Shown here piece after piece: positions 42,480 to 53,400 of a stretch of 64,000 nucleotides of DNA. The first letter of the stretch is position 1, and each line of letters begins with the position of its first letter. The DNA is taken from positions 42,675,570 to 42,739,569 of the forward strand of contig NC_133401.1 of NCBI RefSeq assembly GCF_047511655.1, written 5' to 3'. The position numbers and the translations under genes are program-made. The notes beneath the pieces are model-generated. The model worked only from the letters and a program-made list of their open reading frames with translations. It did no database searches and was not told the origin of the DNA. The DNA is from Castor canadensis (taxonomy: Eukaryota; Chordata; Mammalia; Rodentia; Castoridae).

Positions 42480-42960
42480 TATGCATGAAACTAGTCTTGA
42501 AGGATGCCAGGGAGCCAGGCCAAGGTGCTGGGAAGAGTGGGGCAGAGCATGCATGTACAAAGGCCTAGTGATGACGGGAGGTGCATAAAAAGGTCACATG
42601 TGAGGAGGAACATGCCAGTCACATGTGAACTACACAGAGAACTCTACCCAGGGGAAATTTGGCTATGGACAAGGCATGTCAGAGATGCACTTTGAGAAGA
42701 TTTCCATGGCTGCCATATGGAAGGGAAGGGTCTGGAAGGTGGGGCCATATTAGAAACTCTGGCCATTCTGGTAGGAGCAGTGGCCTGGGCTGAGAGACCT
42801 AGGGGTAGGAATAACAGGACTTGCCATTGGAAATGGCTGAGGGAGGCCTGGGTGATGGGGGAGCCACCCTGGAGACAGAGAAGCAGAACTGGATGGGTAG
42901 CAGGTGAGCTCTGTTTAGAGGTGAGCTGTGTTGGAGGTTCTGAGGGTCACTCTTTAGGAG
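42480..42960 (-). repeat. L2 LINE fragment, reverse orientation
   Basis: CTAGTCTTGAAGGATGCCAG, CATGCATGTACAAAGGCCTA and CACCCTGGAGACAGAGAAGC follow the reverse L2 order ('gtcttgaaggatgag..., cagcatgtgcaaaggc..., ctggaggcagggagacc'). Confidence 0.65.
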
Positions 42961-43371
42961 GTGAGGAGTAGGCCTGTAAATGGAGCCCAGTGGACAGGTT
43001 TGGGGGTGGGCCATCAAGCAGGGGAGTCAGCAGCTTTTGTGTCTCTGCCTAGTTCTGACTCTTCCCCCAAACCTGTTGCTCTTGAGTTACCCTGGACCAG
43101 TCCAGCCTGGGCAAAGGTGGTCTTGACCTGGAGGCAATTACTGCTGGCCCGTGTGTGTGTGTCGGGGAGGGTGTAAGCACGTGTGTGCATGTATAGTGGG
43201 GGTTTTGCATTTTTCTGGCTCAAGGTTAGGCTGAAAGTGGCTGTAAGGTAGAAAAAGGAGGAGCCAACTAGAGGAAGGTGAGAACTGTCCTAGAAAGATG
43301 AGTTTTTCTGTGTGAAGTTAGGCTCACTCGCAAACACCTGGGCATTACTGATGGAAGAAGAGTTTGCCTCT

Positions 43372-43373
<2 letters not shown>
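42961..43373. other. Unique noncoding stretch
   Basis: Nothing recognised. Confidence 0.5.

Positions 43374-43412
<39 letters not shown>
43374..43412. repeat. (GT)n microsatellite
   Basis: About 19 perfect GT units. Confidence 0.97.
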
Positions 43413-43413
<1 letters not shown>

Positions 43414-43846
43414 CAGATACATTTTTCTTGGGGATTATGTTCTGAGCATCAGCTTATAGATTGCCTAATTATACCAGTGTTCTGGGGGACGAACACTTTG
43501 AGGACAAGCCACAGTTCAGTCCAGCTTAAGCCATTTAGGTGTGGGTGGTGTTCCAGAACCTCATGGAGGTGTGCCAGCTCCACTGTCCCCCTCCAGCCTG
43601 TGCTTCTTGCCACTCTGCATAATCTGGACTTAGTTTCATCTTGTGGTAGAGAAGGAGGCTCAGTGCAGGGCCACTTTAAGCCATGTGATGCCTGAAAAGC
43701 TCCTTGGATGGGACCCCCCGCAGTGCCTGGCTGGGAGGATTCCCTCTGACAGCCAGGGCCTGCAGGTAGGGGGAGCCACAGAAGGGTCTTGGACAGGAGA
43801 GTTGGAGCTATGACTCCTGACTTGGCCAGGGACAAAGAAGGGGCCC
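43413..43846. other. Unique noncoding stretch, no gene recognised
   Basis: A 155-codon minus frame (43449-43916) runs from a SINE into unique DNA and has no domain. Confidence 0.5.
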
Positions 43847-43978
43847 AATTTTTTTGTGATGGGTTTTTCGAGATATGGTCTTGTGAACATTTGCCTGGGC
43901 TGGGTTTGAACTGCAACCCTTCTGATCTCTGCCTCCTGAGTAGCTAGGATTACAGGTGTGAGCCACTGGCCCCCAGCG
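43847..43978 (-). mobile_element. Lone B1-like monomer, reverse orientation
   Basis: GAGATATGGTCTTGTGAACA, CTGGGTTTGAACTGCAACCC and TGAGTAGCTAGGATTACAGG with the GTGAGCCACTGG end. It is the distal B1-like unit without the ID part. Confidence 0.88.
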
Positions 43979-44149
43979 AGGACTCATCTTTGACTTCTTT
44001 GCAGTTTCTGTTTCTTTTACCTAGAATGTTCCAAGTCTCCCCTCCCCTTTTCCTTCTCCATGGCTAATTTCTAAGCATTCAGTATCATAGATACTCATAT
44101 GTTTCTCAAATGACATTTGAGAATGACGTTGTTTATATGTCATGAATCC

Positions 44150-44233
44150 TTCTTTGGTAGTACTGGGATTTGAACTCAGGGCTTTGCACTTGGTAGGCAG
44201 GTGCTCTACTGCTTGAGCCATGCCTCCAACCCT
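44150..44233 (-). mobile_element. ID-like SINE, reverse orientation
   Basis: GGTAGTACTGGGATTTGAAC and GGCAGGTGCTCTACTGCTTG then AGCCATGCCTCCAACCC; a clean reverse ID unit. Confidence 0.9.
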
Positions 44234-44321
44234 AAATGGATCCTTTTTGATCTCAACTCATTATCATTTCAAAAGGATGCTGCTTCTTCTTATCTTACAT
44301 TGCCCCTCAATTGTGTTACCA

Positions 44322-44720
44322 GTAGTCAATATGGTAGACCCTTGGTATCCACAAGTATCTGGTTCCAAGAAGAAGAAAAACTACAAATGCTCAGGACACA
44401 TGGAATTCAGTGCTGTACTGCAGATGAGTGAATCGTTTTCCTCATAATGTCACCCAACTTTGACTAAAGAAATGCTGCCTTTGAACAAATCTAAAATTTT
44501 CACTCTGTCACTTAAATTAAGCACATTCACTTTTTTCCTGTTTTTGGAGCACCATTTGCATTTTGGGAGGCAGATTTTGACAAAACTAAGAGCAGGGAAA
44601 CACTCAGCAGATCACACAACAACTTAAACATAACTGACAATAACATGGGACTGACTAAAAGCTTCTCTGCATTGAGTAACGCATGCATGGGAATTAAAAA
44701 ATTTTGTTTTTGAAATTTGT
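44322..44720 (+). repeat. Possible Tigger/MER2-like DNA transposon
   Basis: GACCCTTGGTATCCACAAGT and CTGGTTCCAAGAAGAAG resemble the MER2/Tigger terminus ('ggtatccgtgggggattggttcc'). The remainder to 44720 is AT-rich but not matched word for word. Confidence 0.35.
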
Positions 44721-45459
44721 TTTGCTTTTAAAAATTTATTATTATTCTTGACTGTGCTTGGTCAAGACTACATGTAATAAATTTGTGAACAGTGGTGCTT
44801 ACTGTGTATGCTCATTTGGCAAGACTTTGTGTCTTCATTTGTTGGGGACCACCATCTGCCACAGGCTGTGTGTCAGCAAATATTGTCAATTGAGTCACAT
44901 GGTCTTCCCATACTCAGAAAGGTAGTGAAACTATTACAGTCTTTTTGTTGGGAATACTTTTTTGATATTTGTATTTTTCTGGGACTTTTTGTCTTAGTTG
45001 TTAGTCTCTGGTCTCGTGAAGCAGGTGTTGCCTTGGAGGATGGGAAGGGTGTGTCTCACAGAGATAAGGTTAGGAAAGTCACATGAGGCAGAGAGACAGT
45101 CTTGCACTACTGTGAGATGAGGTGAGATCTATTTTTCTTCAATTTGACCTGTATGTTGAAGAATCAGATTAGTACATTGTCTGTAGTCTGATTTTAAACT
45201 TCTGTTTTGACTTAATTCCTCTGAACCTGAGCTTGCCTTGCTTCCCATCCTCCAAAACCTCCAAGGCTTTCCTCAGGTTTTGGCTCTTGCCTAGGATGCT
45301 GTTTCTCAGGGAACATACCCTGCAAGCCCGAGCTTTTCCATCTGTCATCAGAATTGTGATAGTTGGCATTTTGCATCTTTCACGATGGTCCTTAACTACC
45401 TATAGCTTGTAGTTCAAGTGACTTCATGCTCCTTCATCCATACACTATCCTTGGGTGGT
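44721..45459. other. Noncoding stretch, no gene recognised
   Basis: AT-rich to 45000, then GC-moderate. 45205-45320 has L2-like words (TCCAAGGCTTTCCTCAGG) but no firm match. Confidence 0.45.
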
Positions 45460-45780
45460 TTATTTACGTGTCTACTATGTGCTTTTTGCTGCCAGGGTCT
45501 GTGGAGGAGTCAGGTGCCTGAGATGTGGACCATGGAGTTCACGGTCTGCCTGAGGGATCAGATATAGGGGAAAATGGCTCCTCCTGGTACTTTACAGGTT
45601 GCAAGAGAGGTCAGTCAATCCTGGCTTCCAGTAGGGAGCATTAGACAAGGCTTCAGGGAGGAGTAGCTAGAGGTTAAGTCTTGGCATGCGAGAAAGGGAT
45701 TTGGTCCTGCCTAATTGGGGTAGAGAAGACTTCCAGTGGGGACAGTCTTGCTAGACTTTAAGAAGATGAGAAAGTGGGGG
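45460..45780 (-). repeat. L2 LINE fragment, reverse orientation
   Basis: GTCTACTATGTGCTTTTTGC, ATGGAGTTCACGGTCTGCCT and AGACAAGGCTTCAGGGAGGA are in reverse L2 order. Confidence 0.65.
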
Positions 45781-46284
45781 TTTGTAGGATAGATTGGGGG
45801 TGGGGGTCAGATGATGCACAGAGGTAAATAGAAGGGACCATTTCTGGAACAGTAGGGAGAGGGCTGCTCCTGGAGGGATGAAAGGAGTCCCTCTGGGGAT
45901 GGAGGACTCTTACCAGTATGGAGAAGTGAGTCATATTGTTATTTTTGTTAAGCCAACAACAAAATTGAAGAAGGGTCACCACACACAGTAAGTAAGATGA
46001 CTTAGGGTGGAGAGAGGTCACTATTGAGGAGAGTGTTTCTGGGGACCACCCATTACCTAGTGACCCTTAGGTGCTGGACAATTGCAGGTGGAACTGGATC
46101 ATGCCAGCTGTTCAGTACTCTGGTTTCCAATGAGCCACCAGAAGGCTGGGGGCTATAGGACACTGCAGAGAAGAAAAGAAGATGCTACCTTATCTGCCCT
46201 CAGCTCAGCTGGTCTTGGAGCTTTCACGGTTTCCTTTATACACTCATATTACTTGGAATTTTTACAAAAAGCATACCACTAATT
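45781..46284. other. Unique noncoding stretch
   Basis: Nothing recognised. Confidence 0.5.
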
Positions 46285-46620
46285 AAAATGATAAACATTT
46301 TGTTCCAATTCTAAACAGAAATTCAGATGGTGTCAGAAGGAACCTGAGTGGTGATCGGCTGCAGGGGACCGAGCTCTAAGAAGTGGTTCTGAGCTGTAGC
46401 GGGTCAGGGGTGTCTGGTTGCAGTGTGAGATGAAAACCGAAGCACCCAGTCATCGCCTGGTTGGAAAAAGTACGTCAGGTTATGATACAAGACAAACTGT
46501 CATCGCAGATTAAAACCCTTCTGTGATCCAAGTCATGTCTTGGAACATTTGCTAATCTTTTAAAATTTTCCAACGTGAAATAAATCAACTGCTTGTGGTT
46601 GGCTTGCTTGAAGGTTATTT
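46285..46620. promoter_or_regulatory. Candidate conserved regulatory block
   Basis: Repeat-free block with CTAATTAAAATGATAAACAT near 46278, retained CpGs at 46350-46480, GGTTATGATACAAGACAAAC near 46478 and AAATAAATCAACTGCTTGTG near 46579. Homeobox-like and SOX-like cores. No coding potential. Confidence 0.3.
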
Positions 46621-47611
46621 ATTCATTCATGTATTCATTGAACTGCTATCTGTTGATATTGACCTCGGCAGAGCATGTATCAGAAGGCAATGAACAGATG
46701 GTTCATTGCTGAGGGGATGTGATTAGAAAGGGCTCCCCCTTGGTCCCCATGTAGAGTGAGATGCTATAGTTCCCTGGCAGTGTGAAAAGTAGCTCAAAGT
46801 GCAGGTTTGTTATGTTAATTTTGATAATATTAATGTGAAAAGCACAACTTATTGAGGTAATGCTTTATGGCATTTTGTGGGGTTTCCCCAGGCTGCATGC
46901 TTGGGTTCACATGTGTAGAAGAGAAGGAGGGAATGAGGACATGAGGTGGGAAGGACGGGGGAGAAGCCAGCATGTGTTGTCCTGGGCAGCCAGTCTCATT
47001 GCTGCCATCAGAAAATCCTGGGTGCTGGTTAAGTGTGCAAGTTTGGGGTCCACCCAGAGATTCAACCCACAGCCCATAGGCTGACTCAGCTGCACACCCC
47101 AGGTGGTTCTGGGGAGCCATGGATCCCCTGGAGAAGTCAGGCTGGTCTTGCATTTTCTAACGACACCAAGTGGGGCATGGGTCCCATCTGTTTTAGGGTC
47201 ACACTGGATTCATGCACTTGAGAGGATGGGGTTTTTCCTTGTCCAGTATTCCCTGGTGTCAGATCCTGGAGGACCGGGAATCAAAGGCAGGCTTCTGAAG
47301 TCTGACAGCAGACGTAGTATCAGCTGTGTAGAGCAGAATGCCTCCTGGAGGGGGAGGCTTTGGAGGTTTGGGACAGTGCTGTGAGCCAGGGGGCCCTGAG
47401 AGGGAGGACTCGGACTGCTCTGAGTTCCAGGTAGGCCCTTGCTGCTCTCCACAGCTGCCTTGGGAATCCGCAAAAGCCCAAAAGGGTAGGGCATGCTGAT
47501 AGTGTTTCCATACACCTGTTACCCTCAATCCATTCCAGACCTTGACCATAGGGCCCCGTGTACCTGATACTCTGTAACAGAACAAGTGCTGATGGGAGAT
47601 TTGGAGAGACT
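46621..47611. other. Unique noncoding stretch, no gene recognised
   Basis: A TTATTTATTCATTCATG word at 46616 may be a degraded L2 terminus. Several overlapping frames of up to 108 codons; none has a domain. Confidence 0.45.
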
Positions 47612-47695
47612 TGAAAAATTGCTTTCTACTATCTCAGTTTACAGGTGGGTAAACAAAAGCTCAGAGAGGAGAGAGGACCCAGGGAGAAGTGAAAA
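47612..47695 (-). repeat. MIR core, reverse orientation
   Basis: TCTCAGTTTACAGGTGGGTA, then AACAAAAGCTCAGAGAGGAG, matches the reverse MIR core. Confidence 0.7.
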
Positions 47696-47704
47696 GGTGG
47701 GTTG

Positions 47705-47900
47705 GGTGGTTAGACAGAAATGGGTCTCTCTCCACCTCTCCCAAACCAGCTGATGACCTCGAACAGGTCACGTGGCCCCTCTGAGTCTTATTCTGCTCAT
47801 CTGTAAAATGGGGATAATAGCATTTACACCTTCAGGTTGTTTCAAGGCTTCCACGTGACTTTCCTCAGAGCCTCGTAGGAGGTGCTGTTGTTGATGCTCA
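47705..47900 (+). repeat. MIR, forward orientation
   Basis: GATGACCTCGAACAGGTCAC, then CATCTGTAAAATGGGGATAA and TTCAGGTTGTTTCAAGGCTT, is a well-kept forward MIR core and 3' part. Confidence 0.88.
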
Positions 47901-48754
47901 GGGCTGTGCTGGGTCAGGGTGGAAAACTGACTCTCCATCTACTGTTAGGGTCTGTGCCCCATTGCCACTGCGCTCTCCAATGATCTGTGGCCTGGTCAGT
48001 CCCCTGCTTCAGCTGTGACCCTTAGGCTTGGGATGTGGGGCAGTGAGCAGTCTCTGTTTGCTAACTTTGTATATTGCTTAATAAGGAAAACATGGCCTGT
48101 CCTGGCAAACAGTGGATCTGGCCATATATGGGGAAAAGGAGTAACTTGGATACAGTCAAGGACGCAATTCAGAGCTCTTCTTATTTAAAACAAAGTCAAA
48201 GACAATATGGAGTTGTCACTTTTCTTTGTCTGGTTTGGTTTAGGGGGAATTTCTGGTTACAAATAGGCAACATCTTACAGTGTGAATTTTAGAAATAGCT
48301 GTGGAGTATTTGGGAAGCAAATCCTTTGAGCACTTGAAAGAACTTGGCATTAAAAGAAGTGTCTAATGGGTGGAGAAAAGTGGTTGCTTTGCAGCCGTGT
48401 GGAGTAGAGTGAGGCCTTTTTGTGCGGCCCCAGGTTGAGCACCAGGCTGGGTGGGCTGGGACAGGCTAGGACTGGAGCTTCTAATCAGTTTCAAGCATGG
48501 GACACTGCTGATCACACACCCTTATTCCTCCATCCATCCACTTTGTGATATCTGCATCACTGATTCATGTAGCCAATACCTACTCCTTTGTGCACTAATT
48601 CAAGCACATACTGAGCGCTCCTGCTCCTCTTGCTTCCTGTTGTCTATACCTCCTCAGGCTGCTCCTTGCAAATGACTGTTTCCCTGGGCTCTGTCCTTGG
48701 TCCTTTTCTTTTCTTCCTCTGTGCTTGGTTTTAATTTTGATAGCACTGCAAGTC
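47901..48754. other. Unique noncoding stretch, no gene recognised
   Basis: No repeat or gene recognised. Confidence 0.5.
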
Positions 48755-48935
48755 AGAACTGCCAATCTGCCTCCATCTAGTCCTGGCCCTACCAAGTGGC
48801 CTAACCTCTCTATGACTCAGTTTCCTCTTCTGTAAACTGGGGGTGATAAGAGAACTTACGGTAGTTCTAGGGACTGAGTTAGTCTGTACAAAGCTCCTAG
48901 AACAGTACCCAGGAGAAGAAAGCTTACACTGCTGT
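48755..48935 (+). repeat. MIR, forward orientation
   Basis: AGTGGCCTAACCTCTCTATG, CAGTTTCCTCTTCTGTAAAC, GGGGTGATAAGAGAACTTAC and AGCTCCTAGAACAGTACCCA follow the whole distal half of MIR. Confidence 0.88.
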
Positions 48936-49374
48936 TGTTCTTTGCCAAGAACTCTGGATCCTCTCACTAGACAGTTGCTGTCTCCTGAGCTCTGGACATA
49001 ATACTTACAGATGTTCACTGGGTAGCTTTCATTCCACGGCTAGTTCAGCTGAGTACCTACCATGTGCTTCCATGGGTGTGGCACTTGACTGGCCCAGGTT
49101 ATCAGATGTGAGGACATATGTGTGTGTTGTGCCCCATCCTGGCCTGCTGCCCTCTTGGGGCCACTTAGGCCAAGGGTGTGGGAGACAGATAAGGAACACC
49201 TGGGTTTCAATCCCTGGTGGAGTATGGGCCCCCCATTCTGCTTCTGAATATTTCTTGAATGTTCATGCAGGGCCTCTGCCTGGGTCTGGTCCCCACTGCA
49301 TCCCATCGACATGGACTCCTTGCCAATCCTCTTCCCTTCCTCTCACTCTGGCTCTGCCCTCACCTGACCACAGG
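48936..49374. other. Unique noncoding stretch
   Basis: Nothing firm; a 116-codon frame (49072-49422) ends in the following SINE and has no domain. Confidence 0.5.
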
Positions 49375-49391
49375 CAGGCCAGACCTCTGTA

Positions 49392-49480
49392 TTTTTTTTC
49401 TTTTTGGTGGTATGGGGTTTGAACTCAGGGCTTTATGATTGCCAGGCAGGCACTCTACCACTTGGACCACACCGCCAGCC
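49392..49480 (-). mobile_element. Young ID-like SINE, reverse orientation
   Basis: T-rich tail, TGGTATGGGGTTTGAACTCA and GCAGGCACTCTACCACTTGG, ending CACCGCCAGCC. A perfect 17-bp duplication CAGGCCAGACCTCTGTA at 49375-49391 and 49481-49497 brackets it, one of the cleanest insertions in the window. Confidence 0.96.
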
Positions 49481-49497
49481 CAGGCCAGACCTCTGTA

Positions 49498-50897
49498 AAA
49501 GTTCTGTAGAGGGGCCCAGTACCTGCCTCCAGGGCTTTGTATCCTTGTCTTCCTCTGCAGGCTTGGGTGGGGCTCCTTTCTCCCAGGAGGTGGGGCATTG
49601 AGACCCTGTGTAGGTTCTCTCCTGTGGCTGTCCTGTGTCATCATGGCTTCAAACACCAGGTCTGTGAGTATTAATTTCACCTCCATGGTGTTTGCTGAAA
49701 GCCCAGCCTCATGGTCCTGAAGCAAGTCAGTGCTCCTCACCTGGGCAGCAGGCTGCCATGCATAGGGTGACAGGGGCTAAGGGGGGTGGCAGGCTCCAGT
49801 CCTGGATTTCCCCCATCCAACCAGGATTACTAAGTAGTGATTTCCCCAAGTTCTCAGTGGTTCTTTAGGTCTGGCCTGCTGCCTCTCACATGCTCTGTCC
49901 TTACTGCCCTGCTCTGGTCATGATGGGCTCTACCACTTCTGGGCAGGAACCTCTTCTTGGACTGCTCCTATGGTTGTTTCTTCCCTGTGTTCCTAAGTTG
50001 ACGGACTGTTTCCCAGATTGGACCTTCAGATCTTCCTGAAACTGTCTCCAGCCCCCTGGCCCAGCAGGCTTCCTGACCCCAGCTGTCGCAAGGCCAAAGT
50101 GAGCACTGGTGTCTGTGCAGAGCTTTCTCCCACTGGCTGGGTGTCTGCAGGCAGCACTATTCCTTGTCTGTCTGTTCTCGAGTTGAGCAGGCTAGAGATG
50201 GCACAAAGTGGGTCCTCCCTGTCCAAACATGTGACTGCCTCCTGGGCTTTTGTTTGAAGAGAGGTCTCTGTTGCTGAGACCTTCTTAGAGAAGGCCTCCT
50301 AAATTCCCTTTCCTGATCCTTCTATGCCTGGGTTCCTTCTTGCTTTCTCCCTGACCTGCACCATAATCCTCTGTGCCACAGGCCTGGGAACCATGCCCTC
50401 TGCTTCTTAGTAACATGTCCAAATCAAAGCTTGGGTTCACGTGGCCCAGAGATCTCAGCTGTGACCAGTCCAGCAGGTGGACTCTGTGTCCTGACAGTGG
50501 TCTGGACTGAGGATCTGCCTGTTGTGTATGGCTCCAACCCACTTTTCCCACCCACATGCTGTGCCCTCAGTGCTTATCTGTTAACCTGGTGTGTGGCGAT
50601 CTTCTAGATTGAGATGTTGGAGCAAAACTATAATATGCTCCTGCCACTACCCCCACAACCTGGGATGGGCAAGGGGGTGTGATTCATGAGCCCCTTTCCC
50701 TCCACTGCAGAGTACAGAGGTTGTCACCTCTGGGCAAGTGCAGCCTGTTGCTGGATTGTCCCCAGCACCCAGTAGATGACACTGTCTGGCACCCAATCCC
50801 ACACTCAGGGATCAAATGGAGTCTTTCCTTTATCTTCTGAGGGTTGTGCTCAAACATGCCCTCCCCTTCCAGATTCCATCTTGCTCTTTGCCCTTGC
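49498..50897. other. Unique noncoding stretch, no gene recognised
   Basis: GC-moderate, CpG-poor. Overlapping open frames have no domain. Confidence 0.5.
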
Positions 50898-51085
50898 TTG
50901 GACAGTAGTGGTCGAGGGCATGGGCTTTGAAGTCATGGAGTCTGGATTTGAATCCCAATTTACCACTTTTGTGTGGGTGACTTGTCTTCTTACAGACCAA
51001 ATTTCCCTACCTGTTCAATAGGGATACAGATTGACAAATTGTGCATGGAAAGCATTGTGTGTCTGGGTGCTAGGTGACAGGCATC
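50898..51085 (+). repeat. MIR, forward orientation
   Basis: GGCATGGGCTTTGAAGTCAT, CTGGATTTGAATCCCAATTT and ACCTGTTCAATAGGGATACA follow the forward MIR order from the tRNA-like head onward. Confidence 0.88.
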
Positions 51086-51414
51086 TGGGATGATGATGGT
51101 GATGGTGGCTCCTTGGCCCCACCCCACCTCCCCTTTGGTGACTGCTGCTTGAGTTGCCTCTTCTGTGTCCAGAGCAGCTGGCAAGAGACAGCAGTCTTCT
51201 TTGGGAGCCAAGCTCAGAATGCGATATCGGTGCAAGGTGGTGGTGGGGAACAGAAGGGGGCAGAGGGACCCAGGTGACTTAGAGTCTGGTGTCTGGGCAC
51301 ACATAAGCAGATCAGGTATTTCTCATATCAGTTGGTTGAACTGCTGAGGTGGGTGGGAGTCTCCCAGATATGTGAGAACCAGAGTTATCTTTCATTATTT
51401 TTGCTATCCAAAAA
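51086..51414. other. Unique noncoding stretch
   Basis: Nothing recognised. Confidence 0.5.
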
Positions 51415-51480
51415 ACCCCACTGTGTTTTAGACCTACTGTGTGCCAGTCATGATACTAGCTCTGAGGATACAACGCTAAC
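51415..51480 (-). repeat. MIR or L2 terminus, reverse orientation
   Basis: CCTACTGTGTGCCAGTCATG and CTAGCTCTGAGGATACAACG match the reverse 3'-end words shared by MIR and L2 tails. Confidence 0.65.
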
Positions 51481-51764
51481 ATAACCATAAATATTATGAG
51501 ATCTTTCTTGGGTTGGGGCAGTGAAATAAGAGGTTTTTAAAAATAAAAATGACACATGTTCACTTGAAATTTCTCAGACTACGCATCAAAGTACAAAGGA
51601 AGTAAAAATAAAGAAGTTAAACAAAATGAAAATTATAATACCTGAAGATGTTGAAATTTTGATGAACAGCCTATGCGCATACACATTTAGTCAAGTGTAT
51701 TACACTGTTTATAATTTGCTTTTTCCCCTCACAAACCATAATGCTGGATTTTTCCTAATCCAGA

Positions 51765-51788
51765 CTATATATATATATATATATATAA
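51765..51788. repeat. (AT)n microsatellite
   Basis: About 12 TA units at the junction of the L1M and a B1-like SINE. Confidence 0.95.
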
Positions 51789-51885
51789 TTTTTTTATTTG
51801 AGACAGGATATCACTATGTATCCAAGGCTATCCTCAAACTCACTGTTCTCCTGCCTCAGCCTCCTGAGTGCTGGAATTAAGATCA
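51789..51885 (-). mobile_element. Lone B1-like monomer, reverse orientation
   Basis: GAGACAGGATATCACTATGT and CCTGCCTCAGCCTCCTGAGT; reverse 7SL-derived monomer. Confidence 0.82.
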
Positions 51886-51892
51886 TATTTAT

Positions 51893-52185
51893 TGGCTGAA
51901 CACAGTGGCTCATGCTTATAATCCCAGTTATGTTGGGAGACAGAGATTGGGAGGACAGCAGTTCAAGGCCAGCTCAGGCACCAAGTTCTCAAGACTCCCA
52001 TCTCAACCAATAGAAGCTGGGCATATGTGTGAAATGTAAATAGGAGGATAGACATTCAGTCCAGGCCAGGGCATAAACATGAGAACCTATTTGAAAATAA
52101 TGAAAGCAGAAAGAGCTGGGGTGTGGCTCAAGTGGTAGAGCACCTGCCTGGCAAGCCCTGAGTTCAAATCCAAGTACTGCCAATA
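51893..52185 (+). mobile_element. Trimeric B1-like + B1-like + ID SINE
   Basis: GGCTCATGCTTATAATCCCA (first monomer), AATAGAAGCTGGGCATATGT (second monomer start) and AGAGCTGGGGTGTGGCTCAA (ID) with GCCTGGCAAGCCCTGAGTTC at its end. Same order as the copy at 34.1 kb. Confidence 0.9.
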
Positions 52186-52196
52186 AAAAAGATATT

Positions 52197-52275
52197 TATT
52201 TATTTCAGTGCTGTGGATTGAACCCAGGGTCTTGTACATGCTGGGCAAGCACTGAGCTACATCCCCAGCCCTAAC
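52197..52275 (-). mobile_element. ID-like SINE, reverse orientation
   Basis: AGTGCTGTGGATTGAACCCA and GCACTGAGCTACATCCCCAG form a reverse ID unit abutting the trimer tail, so the two tails face each other. Confidence 0.85.
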
Positions 52276-52668
52276 ATCATGCTTTGATAGATATTTTATA
52301 CTGTGAATGTCTACATGCCATGGAGGTGTAGAGTGTCGCCAGTGAACGTCCTCATCATCTGAGCCTCAGAAATTCCATGGCTGCTTTCAGGGTTCCAGTG
52401 TTCTGTGAGCATCAGAGTTGCCCTGACCTGCTTTCCCTTCATGTATACTTAAAGTACTACTTCCAGCTTTCTTTATTGTTATAAATGAACTTCAGTGAAT
52501 GTCTTTGTAGACATATCTCTTTGTAGACACAAAGGGTATACACATTTATCATTTGATATGTAATACCAGATTGCCCCTATGCAAGGCACTGACTCTGCAG
52601 GCAAATGCTTATTTCCCACCTCTTGACCAACCTGGGTTTTGTTAATCTATTTATTCTTTGCTAATCTG

Positions 52669-53305
52669 GTATAGTACACCTCCCTTATCGATGAGGATTA
52701 TGTTCATGGTGCCTGAAGCTGTGGCTAGCACCACGTCCTCCAGATACTATGGTTTTCTGTATGTACAGAAGTATAATAAAGTTGAATTTGTAAATTATGT
52801 ATAATACAAGATAGACAATAATAACTAATTATAAAACAGAACAGTCATAAGAATATGCTGAAATAAAATATGGTATCTCTCATTCAAAATATCTTACAGT
52901 ACTTTCACCTTTTCACTTAAAGGAAACACTTTGATGGCTTCTCTTTGGCATATTTGATTTGTTAACATCACTACTTTTGCACTGGGTAGCCATTACTAAA
53001 TAAAACAATTACTTGAACACAGGCACTGTGATGCCATGACAGTTGTTCTGCTCCTACGAGTTGGCCACTAAGTGACTAATAGGTGGGTAGCATATACAGC
53101 ATAGATACGCTGGGCAAAGGAATGTTTCATGTCTCAAGCAAGATGGAGTAGGATGGCATGAGATTTCATCATGCTGCTTAGAATAGCATACAATTAAAAA
53201 CTTATGAATTGTTTACTTCTGGGGTTTTCCATTTAACATTTTCTGTCTTTAATTGACATCAAATCACTGAAATTGTAGAAATTGTGGGAGGACTACTGCA
53301 GTAGA
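52669..53305 (+). mobile_element. Tigger-like nonautonomous DNA transposon
   Basis: The left end (GTACACCTCCCTTATCGATG) and right end (GGGAGGACTACTGCAGTAG) are inverted repeats of the pogo/Tigger kind ('cagtagtcccccttatc'). Inside, TAATAAAGTTGAATTTGTAA and TAACTAATTATAAAACAGAA match a MER44/Tigger-type MITE interior. No transposase. It sits inside the L1M. Confidence 0.75.
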
Positions 53306-53400
53306 CAATTATAGACTATTGGGCCTGTTTATGTTTATTTAGTTCCTGGTAGCCATTTTGTATTTCTTGTTTTATGAAAGACTTGTTCATGTCCTTTGTA

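Larger units (their letters stand above)
51545..53400 (-). repeat. Ancient L1M carrying several nested insertions
   Basis: Three separated parts, 51545-51785, 52280-52668 and 53306-53400, join in order as one reverse L1M: CTATGCGCATACACATTTAG, AACTTCAGTGAATGTCTTTG, AATACCAGATTGCCCCTATG, then GACTTGTTCATGTCCTTTGT. The gaps hold SINEs and a DNA transposon. Noncoding. Confidence 0.7.

Noticed and set aside
43449..43916. 155-codon minus frame
   Set aside because: Starts in a B1-like SINE and has no domain.
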